From NCBI RefSeq assembly GCF_030010625.1, contig NZ_JASCXN010000005.1, positions 282,945 through 346,944 of the forward strand: a stretch of DNA of 64,000 nucleotides. Direction: 5' to 3'. The position numbers and the translations under genes were made by a program. Within the stretch, counting starts at the first letter, position 1. Every line of letters starts with the position of its first letter. Below the pieces are notes generated by a model that ran no database searches, was not told the DNA's origin, and was given only the letters and a program-made list of their open reading frames with translations. This DNA comes from Streptomyces sp. CC208A (lineage in GTDB: Bacteria; Actinomycetota; Actinomycetes; Streptomycetales; Streptomycetaceae). This document shows positions 27,938-37,835 of this stretch, in pieces.

Positions 27938-29635
27938 CTAGTCAGTGAGCAGGAGTGGGTCTTGAACCCGTTCCTGATCGCTGCGGACATCCCGAACGGT
28001 TTTGGGTGTCCTGGTCGCCCGCGTTCTCTCCGCGTCCGGCTGCACGCATCTGGTGCGTGGTCCGGAGATGCGGGGGCGGGTTTCCTCACGCCCGAGGGTT
28101 GCCGGTCGGGCCTGGACGATCCGATGCCCGCGACGATCGCTCTGGTCGTCGCGGGGCGGTGTCGTCCGTCGCCGGATCGGGTGCCCTTGGGCGCGTCGCC
28201 CGATCGCGATGCTCGCGGCATCGTGACGGGTGGTCTTGCGGGTCTTGCCGGTGAGGGGTGCCTGCCAGTACTGGGCGCCCCACTTGCTGGTGTAGGCCGG
28301 GTCGACAGCGATGATCGCGATGCCGGTGGCGTCGGCCATCGACGTGAGCCGGGCGCGGAGCCTGCCGGTGGGCATGCCGGAGACGAGCTGCCGGAACCGG
28401 CGCCGGCGTCCGTGTTTCTCGCGGGTCTTCTCAGCGGTGAAGTCGAGATCTTCGACCGCGATCGCCTTCACACCGCAGGTCTTGGCCCAGTTCAGCAGCC
28501 GCGACAGAGCGTGGCGGACCTGGGCGTCGCGGTGGTCGGCCGACCCGCTGAGGTCGTAGAAGAACCTTCGCGGGTGCCCGATCGGGTTGCCGTAGGTGTC
28601 CAGGCGCCAGGCGGCCAAGTGATCGGCGTTAGTGTCCACGCCGATCACGCCCTGGGAGAGGGCGGTCTCCATCGGGATGGTCCTGGTGACGGGGAAGGTC
28701 CAGGAGGCGGTCACGTACCAGCGCCCGCGCCCGACGTCCAAGTGAATGCGGTAGGCAACAGCCTGGTTCGCCTCCACGCGGTCGGCCCATTCCTGCCCCC
28801 GGTGCGGGAAGCGCACCTTCGCGGCGAGCGCGTACCGGCCGTGCCTGGCATTGGCCAGATGCGTGAGCGGGGCCGGGAGCTTGATGGACACCTCCCCCTC
28901 GGGGGAGATGCGGATGGTTTCGTTCCCGAAGCGTTTCCCGGACTCGCCGTCAGCCTGGAGAAACCAGCGCTCCGTCTCCCACTGCTCCCGCCATTCAGTC
29001 TCGGTGAGCTTCGCCGCGTCGAGGTTGTGGCGGGTGTTGAGCAGACGTCTGCCGCCACGTGCCACGTGCACGACACCGGCCTCACGGTCCGCACCGACCT
29101 GAGCGAGACGGTTCTCGAGGATGTGCAGGCGCCGGGTCTTGTGGAACCACTCACGCTTCGACCGGTATCCGCCAGGCGACCGCTTGGCACCCTTCTCCCC
29201 GACCGGCAGCGACAACCGGTGCGAGATCGCCTTGACACCAGACTCAAGGGACTGGATGTACGCGGCCTGCCCGCGACGGGCGAGCGCCCACTGATCGTGC
29301 GTCGCCTTCGTCAACGAACCGGCCCAACGCGATGACGAGGCAGCGGTCAACTCCCGCTTACGCACTGCCCACGTCTCCGCGGAATGCTCCAGCCCATCTC
29401 GGCAACGGGCCGCCAGGTCACGCCCGGCAAGCGAGCCGAGATGCGCGCCGACCAGACGCAGCACCTTCCCATCAGCCTCGGTGAGGTGCTTCAGCCGGTC
29501 GCGGACCGTAACCCCCGAGGGCCTGGGCGCAACGAACGCCGCCGCCACCTCCCGCAGAGCACCCACCACGCCTCCCCTCCAGGCCCGCAAACACCGCACC
29601 CCATACAACGACCGCCAACCGGAAAGGTCATCCAT
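27938..29635 (-). CDS. TnpB/IS200-IS605 OrfB-like RuvC nuclease lacking the zinc-finger cysteines
   Basis: A 565-residue protein. ATG 29635 is chosen, with GGAG 5 nt upstream; the frame is open to 29692. The RuvC-like triad is Asp in QGVIGVDTNADHLA (about residue 334), Glu in VKAIAVEDLDFTA (about 395) and Asp in RHDAASIAIGRR (about 472). Between the last two, standard TnpB has CxxC...CxxC, but here the matching place reads DPAYTSKWGAQYW with no cysteines. It belongs to a recurrent Streptomyces transposase-like group. TnpB proteins are RNA-guided nucleases of IS200/IS605/IS607 elements; whether this divergent form is active is unknown. It abuts a truncated tetR. Confidence 0.82.
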   Translation of the reverse strand: MDDLSGWRSLYGVRCLRAWRGGVVGALREVAAAFVAPRPSGVTVRDRLKHLTEADGKVLRLVGAHLGSLAGRDLAARCRDGLEHSAETWAVRKRELTAASSSRWAGSLTKATHDQWALARRGQAAYIQSLESGVKAISHRLSLPVGEKGAKRSPGGYRSKREWFHKTRRLHILENRLAQVGADREAGVVHVARGGRRLLNTRHNLDAAKLTETEWREQWETERWFLQADGESGKRFGNETIRISPEGEVSIKLPAPLTHLANARHGRYALAAKVRFPHRGQEWADRVEANQAVAYRIHLDVGRGRWYVTASWTFPVTRTIPMETALSQGVIGVDTNADHLAAWRLDTYGNPIGHPRRFFYDLSGSADHRDAQVRHALSRLLNWAKTCGVKAIAVEDLDFTAEKTREKHGRRRRFRQLVSGMPTGRLRARLTSMADATGIAIIAVDPAYTSKWGAQYWQAPLTGKTRKTTRHDAASIAIGRRAQGHPIRRRTTPPRDDQSDRRGHRIVQARPATLGREETRPRISGPRTRCVQPDAERTRATRTPKTVRDVRSDQERVQDPLLLTD

Positions 29636-29760
29636 TCGACTCCAGAACTCCCGTCTCCCGATCTCGAGCTCATCCACCACAGGCCAGAGCACTCACTCAC
29701 ACGCACCGGAGCACGCCCACACACGCTCACCGGCAGCACTTCCCGACCCCGCTTCGCGTC
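27938..29760 (-). mobile_element. IS1341-like (tnpB-only) element, approximate limits
   Basis: There is no tnpA transposase and no terminal inverted repeats, as expected for tnpB-only relatives of IS605. One edge is set by the tetR frame at 27937; a small inverted repeat GGAAC-C-GTTCC spans 27928-27938. The other edge is a guess between the tnpB start and the promoter of the gene at 29871. Confidence 0.4.
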
Positions 29761-29870
29761 ACCCAGCCACTCCGTAACGTGTTTGTCCCGGTCGCCCGCG
29801 CTCCGCGAGGATGGCCGGGACGACCCGTATCCGCGACAGCCACGTCCCACGACGAGACACGGAGTGATCA

Positions 29871-30554
29871 ATGAACGGCCCCGTCACCCTCGACCGCCGC
29901 GAGGGCCCGTACGGCGAAGTCGTCCTGCGCCGGCGGGACGCCGAGGACCGCACCGACTTCGAGATCATCGCCAACGGCACCTTCCTGATGGACACCTCCG
30001 ACGGGCGCTCCGAGCGGTTGCTCGTGGACGCGGCGATGGAGGCGCTGCCGGAGCCGGCGCGGACCGGCGCCGCCGTCCTGATCGGCGGGCTCGGCGTCGG
30101 CTTCTCCCTGGCGCACGCCGCCGCCGACCCCCGCTGGGGGCGGATCGCGGTGGCCGAACGGGAGGAGGCGATCATCGACTGGCACCGGCAGGGGCCGCTC
30201 GCGTCGATCTCCGGGCGCGCCCTCGCGGACGAGCGGACGGTGATCCTGCACACGGACCTGGTGGAGTACCTGGAGACCTCCACCGACACCTACGACGCGC
30301 TCTGCCTGGACATCGACAACGGGCCGGACTGGACCGTCACCGAGGACAACGAATCCCTGTACGGGGCAAGGGGCTTGGCGTCCTGCGCGGCCCGGCTGAA
30401 CCCCGGCGGAGCGCTCGCCGTGTGGTCCGCGCAGCCGTCCGGCGTTTTCGAGGAGTCCTTGCGGAATGCCGGATTCAGCGGGGTACGGACGGAAGAGATC
30501 CCCGTTGCCCGGGGCGTCCCCGACGTGGTCCATCTGGGCATCCGGCCTGCGTAG
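29871..30554 (+). CDS. Spermidine-synthase-like (class I methyltransferase fold) protein
   Basis: A 227-residue protein from ATG 29871. Features are GEVVLRRR, the glycine-rich AAVLIGGLGVGFSLAHAAA, an acidic loop after strand 2 (IAVAEREEAIIDWH), and YDALCLDIDNGPDW. This is the fold of polyamine aminopropyltransferases, but the usual GGG(D/E)G motif is changed to GGLGVG and the catalytic region is shortened, so a true spermidine synthase is doubtful. Such spermidine-synthase-like proteins are common in Streptomyces with unknown substrate. Confidence 0.8.
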   Translation: MNGPVTLDRREGPYGEVVLRRRDAEDRTDFEIIANGTFLMDTSDGRSERLLVDAAMEALPEPARTGAAVLIGGLGVGFSLAHAAADPRWGRIAVAEREEAIIDWHRQGPLASISGRALADERTVILHTDLVEYLETSTDTYDALCLDIDNGPDWTVTEDNESLYGARGLASCAARLNPGGALAVWSAQPSGVFEESLRNAGFSGVRTEEIPVARGVPDVVHLGIRPA

Positions 30555-30614
30555 CCGGGACGCCGTCGGTACCTCTAGGCTGCTGCACCGACATCGGCGA
30601 CGCGAGGCGGGGCA

Positions 30615-31352
30615 ATGGAGCAGACACACACCACTCACCACGGTGCGGCGGCGACTCCGGGGGCCCAGCGGCGCGTCCTGGTCGTCGAGGACGACGCGAC
30701 GATCGTCGAGGCGGTCTCCGCCCGGCTGCGGGCCGAGGGCTTCCTCGTGCAGACGGCCACCGACGGCCCCGCCGCCGTCGAGGCGGCCGAGGCGTGGCAG
30801 CCGGACCTGATGGTCCTCGACGTGATGCTGCCCGGCTTCGACGGCCTGGAGGTCTGCCGCCGGGTGCAGGCCCAGCGCCCGGTGCCGGTGCTGATGCTCA
30901 CCGCCCGGGACGACGAGACCGACATGCTGGTCGGGCTCGGCGTCGGCGCCGACGACTACATGACGAAGCCTTTCTCCATGCGCGAGCTGGCCGCCCGGGT
31001 GCACGTGCTGCTGCGCCGGGTGGAGCGGGCCGCGCTCGCCGCCGTCACACCGCGCAGCGGGATCCTCCGCCTGGGCGAACTGGAGATCGACCACGCCCAG
31101 CGCCGGGTCCGGGTGCGGGCCGAGGACGTCCACCTGACGCCGACCGAGTTCGACCTGCTGGTCTGTCTGGCCAACACCCCGCGCGCGGTCCTCTCCCGGG
31201 AGCAGCTGCTCGCCGAGGTGTGGGACTGGGCGGACGCCTCCGGCACCCGGACCGTGGACAGTCACATCAAGGCGCTGCGCCGGAAGATCGGCGCCGAGCG
31301 GATCCGTACGGTGCACGGCGTCGGGTACGCGCTGGAGACCCCCGCGCCGTGA
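30615..31352 (+). CDS. OmpR/PhoB-type response regulator
   Basis: A 245-residue protein from ATG 30615, with GAGGCGGGG upstream. The receiver domain has the acidic pocket VVEDDATIV, phospho-accepting Asp in LMVLDVMLPGFDG, Thr in LMLTARDDE and Lys in DDYMTKPFS. The winged helix follows: LTPTEFDLLVCLANTPRAVLSREQLLAEVW, TRTVDSHIKALRRKIG and VHGVGYALE. The stop overlaps the GTG start of the kinase (GTGA), so the pair is translationally coupled. The target genes are unknown. Confidence 0.95.
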   Translation: MEQTHTTHHGAAATPGAQRRVLVVEDDATIVEAVSARLRAEGFLVQTATDGPAAVEAAEAWQPDLMVLDVMLPGFDGLEVCRRVQAQRPVPVLMLTARDDETDMLVGLGVGADDYMTKPFSMRELAARVHVLLRRVERAALAAVTPRSGILRLGELEIDHAQRRVRVRAEDVHLTPTEFDLLVCLANTPRAVLSREQLLAEVWDWADASGTRTVDSHIKALRRKIGAERIRTVHGVGYALETPAP

Positions 31353-32443
31353 GCCGGCCGGGGCGGCGCGCCGGAGGGTCCCGGCGCCGGATCGTGATCT
31401 CGATCAAGACGAAGCTGGGGGCCCTGGTCGTCGGCGCGGTGCTGCTGACCTCCGGCCTGGCCCTGGTGGCGATCCGCACGTCCACCGAGTTCCGGTACAT
31501 CACGATCTTCGCGATGATCGCGACGCTGCTGATCACACAGTTCGTGGCGCAGTCGCTGACGGCGCCGCTGGACGAGATGAACGCGGTGGCGGGGTCGATC
31601 TCGCGGGGCGACTTCTCGCGGCGGGTGCGGGGCGCGGACCGGCGCGACGAGCTGGGCGACCTGGCCTCGACGATCAACCGCATGGCGGACGACCTGGAGG
31701 CGGTGGACCGGCACCGCAAGGAACTGGTCGCCAACGTCTCGCACGAGCTGCGCACGCCGATCGCGGCACTGAGAGCGGTGCTCGAAAACGTGGTCGACGG
31801 GGTCTCGGAGGCCGATCCGGAGACGATGCGCTCGGCACTGAAGCAGACCGAGCGGCTGGGCCGGCTGGTGGAGACGCTGCTCGACCTGTCGCGGCTCGAC
31901 AACGGTGTCGTACAGCTGCGGACCCGCCGTTTCGAGGTGTGGCCGTATCTCTCCGGGGTGCTGCGGGAGGCGAACCTGGCCGCCGCGCAGCGCGGGCTGC
32001 CTTCCACGTCCGGTCTGCACCGGCGTACGGACGTCCATCTGCACCTGGACGTGCAGCCCTCCGACCTGACGGCGTACGCCGACGTGGAACGGCTGCACCA
32101 GGTGATGGCGAACCTGATCGACAACGCGGTGAAGCACTCCCCGCCGCACGGGCGCGTGACGGTGCGGGCCCGACGCGGCCCGTACCCGGAGTCGCTGGAG
32201 CTGGTGGTCGAGGACGAGGGCCCGGGCATCCCCGAGGCGGAGCGGCACAAGGTCTTCGAGCGGTTCAACCGGGGCACGGCCCCGGACCGGCAGGGGCCGG
32301 GGAGCGACGGCGGCACGGGGCTCGGCCTCGCGATCGCGCGGTGGGCCGTGGATCTGCACGGTGGCGGAATCGGGGTGGCCGAATCCTCACGCGGATGCCG
32401 CATACGTGTCACCCTTCCGGGCAGTCTTCCCCTCCGCGATTGA
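31349..32443 (+). CDS. Sensor histidine kinase of the two-component pair
   Basis: A 364-residue protein from GTG 31349, overlapping the regulator stop. Two closely spaced membrane helices (LGALVVGAVLLTSGLALVAI and ITIFAMIATLLITQFVAQSL) leave almost no extracellular sensor, so the signal is probably sensed in the membrane or by a partner. A HAMP linker, the H-box VANVSHELRTPIAALRAV, N-box HQVMANLIDNAVKHSPP, and G-boxes EDEGPGIP and GGTGLGLAIARW follow. It lies upstream of kgd with its own intergenic region between. Confidence 0.93.
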   Translation: MSRPGRRAGGSRRRIVISIKTKLGALVVGAVLLTSGLALVAIRTSTEFRYITIFAMIATLLITQFVAQSLTAPLDEMNAVAGSISRGDFSRRVRGADRRDELGDLASTINRMADDLEAVDRHRKELVANVSHELRTPIAALRAVLENVVDGVSEADPETMRSALKQTERLGRLVETLLDLSRLDNGVVQLRTRRFEVWPYLSGVLREANLAAAQRGLPSTSGLHRRTDVHLHLDVQPSDLTAYADVERLHQVMANLIDNAVKHSPPHGRVTVRARRGPYPESLELVVEDEGPGIPEAERHKVFERFNRGTAPDRQGPGSDGGTGLGLAIARWAVDLHGGGIGVAESSRGCRIRVTLPGSLPLRD

Positions 32444-32723
32444 CGTAGGGTTCGAACCGGAAGCGAACGTTCTGCGTGTACATGAACGGGACACGGTCAG
32501 GACGTGGTCAGGGATGCGGCCGAAGGCGGCCGTAGCCGGGCTTTTCCGTACCCTCACACATGCGGAATCACGTTTGTTTCCCGCCATTCACGGCACCGAA
32601 ACACCCCGTCAAGTGTGACTTGCGCGACGTTGGAGTGCCCGGCCTGCACGTCCCGGCCGGACAGGCGTAGCCTTTATTTCCGCTGTCCATCACCTTGCGA
32701 AGCGGAAGAGGGCGGTTGCCGCC

Positions 32724-35700
32724 GTGTCGTCTCAGTCCCCCAGTACCCCGAGCTCCCCGGCCGACCAAGACGGGCGTGGCGTGAGCCCCGCAGCCGCCTT
32801 CGGTGCCAATGAGTGGCTCGTCGACGAGATCTACCAGCAGTACCTCCAGGACCCGAATTCGGTTGATCGTGCCTGGTGGGACTTCTTCGCCGACTACAAG
32901 CCGGGTGCGGCGGAGACCCCGTCCGCCCCGGCCGCCACCACCACGGCCGCGCCCTCGGCGCCGCAGGCGGGCCCCGCACAGTCCGGTGCAAGCACCGGCT
33001 CCACCGGAGCGGCTACCGCCGCGCCCCCTGCTGCTGCCGCTCCGACCGCCGCCGTGCCCGCCCCGGCCGCCCCCGCCCCGGCCGCCCCGGCCGCTCCCGC
33101 CGCCGAGGCGCCCGTCGGCCCCGAGCTGATCACGCTCCGCGGCCCTGCCGCCGCCGTCGCGAAGAACATGAACGCCTCCCTGGAGATGCCGACGGCCACG
33201 TCCGTCCGCGCCGTCCCGGTGAAGCTGCTCTTCGACAACCGGATCGTCATCAACAACCACCTGAAGCGCGCCCGGGGCGGGAAGATCTCCTTCACCCACC
33301 TCATCGGCTACGCGATGGTGCAGGCGATCAAGGCCATGCCGTCGATGAACTACTCCTACGCGGAGAAGGACGGCAAGCCGACCCTGGTCAAGCCGGAGCA
33401 CGTGAACTTCGGCCTCGCGATCGACCTGGTGAAGCCGAACGGCGACCGCCAGCTCGTCGTCGCGGGCATCAAGAAGGCCGAGACGCTCAACTTCTTCGAG
33501 TTCTGGCAGGCGTACGAGGACATCGTCAAGCGCGCCCGCGTGGGCAAGCTGACGATGGAGGACTTCTCCGGCGTCACCGTCTCCCTGACCAACCCCGGCG
33601 GCCTCGGCACCGTCCACTCCGTGCCGCGTCTGATGCCCGGTCAGTCGGTCATCATGGGTGTCGGTTCGATGGACTACCCGGCCGAGTTCCAGGGCACCTC
33701 CCAGGACACCCTGAACAAGCTGGGCATCTCCAAGGTCATGACCCTGACCTCGACCTACGACCACCGGGTCATCCAGGGTGCCGCCTCCGGCGAGTTCCTG
33801 CGGATCGTCTCCAACCTCCTCCTCGGCGAGGACGGTTTCTACGACGGCGTCTTCAAGTCGCTGCGGATCCCCTACGAGCCGGTCCGCTGGCTCAAGGACA
33901 TCGACGCCTCGCACGACGACGACGTCACCAAGGCCGCCCGCGTCTTCGAGCTCATCCACTCCTACCGGGTCCGCGGTCACGTCATGGCCGACACCGACCC
34001 GCTGGAGTACAAGCAGCGCAAGCACCCCGACCTGGACATCACCGAGCACGGCCTCACCCTGTGGGACCTGGAGCGCGAGTTCGCGGTCGGCGGCTTCGCC
34101 GGCAAGTCGATGATGAAGCTCCGCGACATCCTCGGCGTGCTCCGCGACTCGTACTGCCGCACCACCGGCATCGAGTTCATGCACATCCAGGACCCGAAGC
34201 AGCGCAAGTGGATCCAGGACCGCGTCGAGCGTCCCCACGCGCGCGTGGAGCGCGAGGAGCAGCTCCGCATCCTGCGCCGCCTGAACTCCGCCGAGGCCTT
34301 CGAGACCTTCCTGCAGACGAAGTACGTCGGCCAGAAGCGCTTCTCCCTGGAGGGCGGCGAGTCCGTCATCCCGCTGCTCGACGCGGTCATCGACTCCGCG
34401 GCCGAGTCCCGCCTCGACGAGGTCGTCATCGGCATGGCCCACCGCGGCCGCCTCAACGTCCTCGCGAACATCGTCGGCAAGTCGTACGCGCAGATCTTCC
34501 GCGAGTTCGAGGGCAACCTCGACCCGAAGTCGATGCACGGCTCCGGCGACGTCAAGTACCACCTGGGCGCCGAGGGCACCTTCACCGGCCTCGACGGCGA
34601 GCAGATCAAGGTCTCCCTGGTCGCCAACCCCTCCCACCTGGAGGCGGTCGACCCGGTCCTGGAGGGTGTCGTCCGCGCCAAGCAGGACGTCATCAACAAG
34701 GGCGGCACGGACTTCACCGTCCTGCCGGTGGCCCTCCACGGCGACGCGGCCTTCGCGGGCCAGGGCGTGGTGGCCGAGACCCTCAACATGTCGCAGCTGC
34801 GCGGCTACCGCACCGGCGGCACGGTCCACATCGTCATCAACAACCAGGTCGGCTTCACGGCGGCTCCCGAGTCGTCCCGCTCGTCCATGTACGCCACCGA
34901 CGTGGCCCGCATGATCGAGGCGCCGATCTTCCACGTGAACGGCGACGACCCGGAGGCCGTGGTCCGCGTCGCGCGGCTCGCCTTCGAGTTCCGCCAGACG
35001 TTCAACAAGGACGTCGTGATCGACCTCATCTGCTACCGCCGCCGCGGTCACAACGAGGGCGACAACCCGCAGTTCACCAACCCGCAGATGTACAACCTGA
35101 TCGACAAGAAGCGTTCGGTGCGCAAGCTGTACACCGAGTCGCTCATCGGTCGCGGCGACATCACCCTGGAGGAGGCGGAGCAGGCGCTCCAGGACTTCCA
35201 GGGCCAGCTGGAGAAGGTGTTCGCGGAGGTCCGCGAGGCCACCTCCGCCCCGGCGCCGGCCGCCGTGCCGGACGCGCAGGCCGAGTTCCCGGTCGCCGTC
35301 ACCACCGCGGTCTCCCAGGAGGTCGTGAAGCGGATCGCCGAGTCGCAGGTCAACATCCCGGAGCGGGTCACGGTCCACCCGCGTCTGCTGCCGCAGCTCC
35401 AGCGCCGCGCGGCCTCGATCGACGACGGCACCATCGACTGGGGCTTCGGCGAGACCCTCGCCATCGGCTCCCTGCTGATGGAGGGCACCCCGGTCCGCCT
35501 CTCGGGCCAGGACTCCCGCCGCGGCACCTTCGGCCAGCGCCACGCGGTCCTGGTCGACCAGGAGACCGGCGAGGACTACACCCCGCTGCTCTACCTGACC
35601 GACGACCAGGCCCACTTCAACGTCTACGACTCGCTGCTCAGCGAGTACGCGGCGATGGGCTTCGAGTACGGCTACTCGCTGGCCCGCCCGAGCTCCCTGG

Positions 35701-36482
35701 TCATCTGGGAGGCCCAGTTCGGCGACTTCGTCAACGGCGCGCAGACCGTCGTCGACGAGTTCATCTCCTCGGCCGAGCAGAAGTGGGGCCAGACCTCCGG
35801 CGTCACCCTGCTCCTGCCGCACGGCTACGAGGGCCAGGGCCCGGACCACTCGTCCGCCCGCCCGGAGCGCTTCCTCCAGATGTGCGCCCAGGACAACATG
35901 ACGGTCGCCATGCCGACGCTGCCGTCGAACTACTTCCACCTCCTGCGCTGGCAGGTGCACAACCCGCACCACAAGCCGCTCATCGTCTTCACCCCGAAGT
36001 CGATGCTGCGTCTGAAGGCCGCGGCGTCCAAGGTGGAGGAGTTCACCTCCGGCGGCTTCCGCCCGGTGATCGGCGACTCGACGGTCGACCCGGCGGGCGT
36101 CCGCAAGGTCGTCTTCTGCGCGGGCAAGGTCTACTACGACCTGGAGGCCGAGCGGCAGAAGCGCGGTGTCACGGACACGGCGATCATCCGTCTGGAGCGC
36201 CTGTACCCGCTGCCGGGTGCCGAGCTCCAGGCCGAGATCGCCAAGTACCCGAACGCGGCGAAGTACATCTGGGCGCAGGAGGAGCCGGCGAACCAGGGTG
36301 CGTGGCCGTTCATCGCGCTCAACCTGATCGACCACCTCGACCTGGCGGTCGGAGCGGACATCCCGGCGGGCGAGCGCCTGCGCCGGATCTCCCGCCCGCA
36401 CTCCTCGTCCCCGGCGGTCGGCTCCGCCAAGCGCCACCAGGCGGAGCAGCAGCAGCTGGTCAACGAGGTCTTCGAGGCCTGA
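32724..36482 (+). CDS. kgd: Multifunctional 2-oxoglutarate metabolism enzyme (E1o decarboxylase/dehydrogenase fused to E2-type acyltransferase domain)
   Basis: A 1252-residue protein from GTG 32724. The short N-terminal [20 protein letters not shown] helix is followed by a Pro/Ala linker. The E2-like catalytic domain (about 130-370) has the active His in [18 protein letters not shown]. The thiamine-diphosphate E1 part follows ([53 protein letters not shown], and a transketolase-like C-terminus [19 protein letters not shown]). There is no lipoyl domain. This architecture is the actinobacterial KGD/SucA, feeding the 2-oxoglutarate node of the TCA cycle. The gene ends at a hairpin. Confidence 0.97.
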   Translation: MSSQSPSTPSSPADQDGRGVSPAAAFGANEWLVDEIYQQYLQDPNSVDRAWWDFFADYKPGAAETPSAPAATTTAAPSAPQAGPAQSGASTGSTGAATAAPPAAAAPTAAVPAPAAPAPAAPAAPAAEAPVGPELITLRGPAAAVAKNMNASLEMPTATSVRAVPVKLLFDNRIVINNHLKRARGGKISFTHLIGYAMVQAIKAMPSMNYSYAEKDGKPTLVKPEHVNFGLAIDLVKPNGDRQLVVAGIKKAETLNFFEFWQAYEDIVKRARVGKLTMEDFSGVTVSLTNPGGLGTVHSVPRLMPGQSVIMGVGSMDYPAEFQGTSQDTLNKLGISKVMTLTSTYDHRVIQGAASGEFLRIVSNLLLGEDGFYDGVFKSLRIPYEPVRWLKDIDASHDDDVTKAARVFELIHSYRVRGHVMADTDPLEYKQRKHPDLDITEHGLTLWDLEREFAVGGFAGKSMMKLRDILGVLRDSYCRTTGIEFMHIQDPKQRKWIQDRVERPHARVEREEQLRILRRLNSAEAFETFLQTKYVGQKRFSLEGGESVIPLLDAVIDSAAESRLDEVVIGMAHRGRLNVLANIVGKSYAQIFREFEGNLDPKSMHGSGDVKYHLGAEGTFTGLDGEQIKVSLVANPSHLEAVDPVLEGVVRAKQDVINKGGTDFTVLPVALHGDAAFAGQGVVAETLNMSQLRGYRTGGTVHIVINNQVGFTAAPESSRSSMYATDVARMIEAPIFHVNGDDPEAVVRVARLAFEFRQTFNKDVVIDLICYRRRGHNEGDNPQFTNPQMYNLIDKKRSVRKLYTESLIGRGDITLEEAEQALQDFQGQLEKVFAEVREATSAPAPAAVPDAQAEFPVAVTTAVSQEVVKRIAESQVNIPERVTVHPRLLPQLQRRAASIDDGTIDWGFGETLAIGSLLMEGTPVRLSGQDSRRGTFGQRHAVLVDQETGEDYTPLLYLTDDQAHFNVYDSLLSEYAAMGFEYGYSLARPSSLVIWEAQFGDFVNGAQTVVDEFISSAEQKWGQTSGVTLLLPHGYEGQGPDHSSARPERFLQMCAQDNMTVAMPTLPSNYFHLLRWQVHNPHHKPLIVFTPKSMLRLKAAASKVEEFTSGGFRPVIGDSTVDPAGVRKVVFCAGKVYYDLEAERQKRGVTDTAIIRLERLYPLPGAELQAEIAKYPNAAKYIWAQEEPANQGAWPFIALNLIDHLDLAVGADIPAGERLRRISRPHSSSPAVGSAKRHQAEQQQLVNEVFEA

Positions 36483-36498
36483 ACCCGGCACCGCGCGT

Positions 36499-36540
36499 GA
36501 GGCCCGGTCCCCTGGATTCCGTCCGGGGGTGCCGGGCCTC
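36499..36540 (+). terminator. Probable terminator after kgd
   Basis: GAGGCCCGG (36499-36507) pairs with CCGGGCCTC (36532-36540), and inner CCC/GGG pairs extend the stem. There is no U-run. Confidence 0.6.
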
Positions 36541-36572
36541 CGGCGTGTCCGGACGGGCCTATCCTGGATCGC

Positions 36573-36755
36573 ATGTACTTCACCGACCGTGGCATCGAGG
36601 AACTGGAGAAGCGGCGCGGCGAGGAGGAGATCACCTTCGAGTGGCTCGCCGAGCAGCTGCGGACCTTCGTCGATCTCAACCCCGACTTCGAGGTGCCCGT
36701 CGAGCGCCTCGCGACCTGGCTGGCCCGCCTCGACGACGAGGACGACGACGAGTAG
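36573..36755 (+). CDS. DUF6104 small protein
   Basis: A 60-residue acidic protein: MYFTDRGIEELEKRRGEEEI ... TFEWLAEQLRTFVDLNPDFEVPVERLATWLARLDD, ending in a run of Asp/Glu. It matches a conserved Streptomyces small protein that accompanies kgd. The function is unknown. TATCCT at about 36550-36555, some 17 nt before the ATG, could be the -10, giving a very short leader or leaderless mRNA. A strong palindromic terminator follows. Confidence 0.85.
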   Translation: MYFTDRGIEELEKRRGEEEITFEWLAEQLRTFVDLNPDFEVPVERLATWLARLDDEDDDE

Positions 36756-36766
36756 GCAGTGCCCTC

Positions 36767-36802
36767 GCCGAGGGCCCCTCCCACGTGGGAGGGGCCCTCG
36801 GC
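36767..36802. terminator. Intrinsic terminator, 36-bp perfect palindrome with T-run
   Basis: An uninterrupted palindrome from 36767 to 36802, centred on CACGTG and followed by GTTTTC. It separates the DUF6104 gene from the convergent membrane-protein gene. Confidence 0.88.
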
Positions 36803-36836
36803 GTTTTCATGCGTTGTACGCCGCGGGCCGCGCGTG

Positions 36837-37652
36837 TCAGCGCTCGCGCAGGCGGTCGTAGGCGAGGCCCAGGGCGCCGTGGGCGACGAGGAGGGCGCCC
36901 GCCGCGGCCCAGCCGCCGCTGCGCCGGGCGAGCCCCCAGAGGAGCAGCGGGACCCCCGCGGCGAGCTGGGCTCCGCCGAGGACGCGCGCCCTGGGGCCGC
37001 GCAGGTACGGGCCGAGGGGGCTCTCCTCCACGGCGTCGAGCTCGGAACGGACGGCGTCGAACAGACCGGGCCACTCCAGGTGCTCGGCGCCGGCGGCGAG
37101 GGCGGCCTCGCGGAGCCGGCCGGGGGTCTCGCCGGGGATGAGGCCGGCGGGCAGGTCGAGGCCGGTGCGGGCGAGGACGGCGACGAGGCCGAGGAGGCGG
37201 GTACGGAAGTCACCCTCGGGGTCGGGGAGGGTGAGCGGCTCCAGTGCCTGGACGTCGAGGACGGGGTCGAGGCCGAGGCGGTCGGCGAAGGTCCGCATGG
37301 CCTCGTCCTCGCCGGCCGGGGTACCGTCCGCGAGCCAGGTGTAGCCGACGGTCCGGCGGAAGCCCGCGGCGAGGGTGATCCCGGCGTGGTCGGCGTCCCA
37401 CCAGAGGGCGAGGACCGGCCAGGTGGCGGCGGACACGGCGAGGGCGGTGGCCCAGCCGGTGACGACCCGCTCGACGGGCTCCCCGCCGTCCTGCCAGGGC
37501 CTGTCCTCCGGTACGAGGACGCTCCAGTCGGCTCCGGCGGGGGCGAGCAGCAGCCCCTCCCGCAGGAGCTGTGCGGGCGGCCGGACAGCCGGAGGTTCGG
37601 CCCGGCACAGCAGCAGCGCCCCGGCGGGGCTCGGTCCGGATGTCGCGTTCAT
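36837..37652 (-). CDS. Conserved Streptomyces protein with C-terminal membrane segments, function unknown
   Basis: A 271-residue protein from ATG 37652. It is soluble-looking over residues 1-215 (VLALWWDADHAGITLAAGFRR, TVGYTWLADGTP, LTLPDPEGDFRTRLLGL). The last 45 residues have two hydrophobic stretches (VLGGAQLAAGVPLLLWGLA and WAAAGALLVAHGALGLAYDRL) that could span the membrane. It has no known motif. It is convergent with the DUF6104 gene and divergent from the DUF4097-PadR operon. Confidence 0.75.
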   Translation of the reverse strand: MNATSGPSPAGALLLCRAEPPAVRPPAQLLREGLLLAPAGADWSVLVPEDRPWQDGGEPVERVVTGWATALAVSAATWPVLALWWDADHAGITLAAGFRRTVGYTWLADGTPAGEDEAMRTFADRLGLDPVLDVQALEPLTLPDPEGDFRTRLLGLVAVLARTGLDLPAGLIPGETPGRLREAALAAGAEHLEWPGLFDAVRSELDAVEESPLGPYLRGPRARVLGGAQLAAGVPLLLWGLARRSGGWAAAGALLVAHGALGLAYDRLRER

Positions 37653-37722
37653 GAGCCCACGCTAGGCCAGTTTGTCCAGGTATGGGGGCGACTGCTCCCA
37701 CCCTGTCAGGGATGAATCAGGG

Positions 37723-37770
37723 TTGACCTCGCGTCACCACGATATATCGTGAATCGAGAAGTCGCGATAT
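37723..37770 (+). promoter_or_regulatory. Promoter and candidate PadR operator of the DUF4097-padR operon
   Basis: A -35-like TTGACC (37723-37728) is followed by the perfect palindrome CACGATATATCGTG (37738-37751). Fifteen bases after the ATATCG half lies another CGATAT (37765-37770), so three CGATAT/ATATCG half-sites sit within 30 bp of an otherwise GC-rich leader. Autoregulation by the downstream PadR protein is inferred. Confidence 0.5.
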
Positions 37771-37835
37771 GTTGCGTCGCGTCGTACCGCTCGACGAGAG
37801 CTTCGAGGAATCCGAGGAAACGGGAGGTCGCCACC

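Noticed and set aside
29384..31348. The upstream extension of the histidine-kinase frame
   Set aside because: It crosses the tnpB, spermidine-synthase-like and response-regulator genes as low-complexity Arg/Pro sequence. The kinase starts at GTG 31349, coupled to the regulator stop.
32361..32618. An 85-codon open frame between the kinase and kgd
   Set aside because: It overlaps the kinase 3' end out of frame, has no ribosome site and resembles no family.
32568..36491. A 1307-codon minus-strand open frame
   Set aside because: It is exactly antisense to kgd and lacks any family motif.
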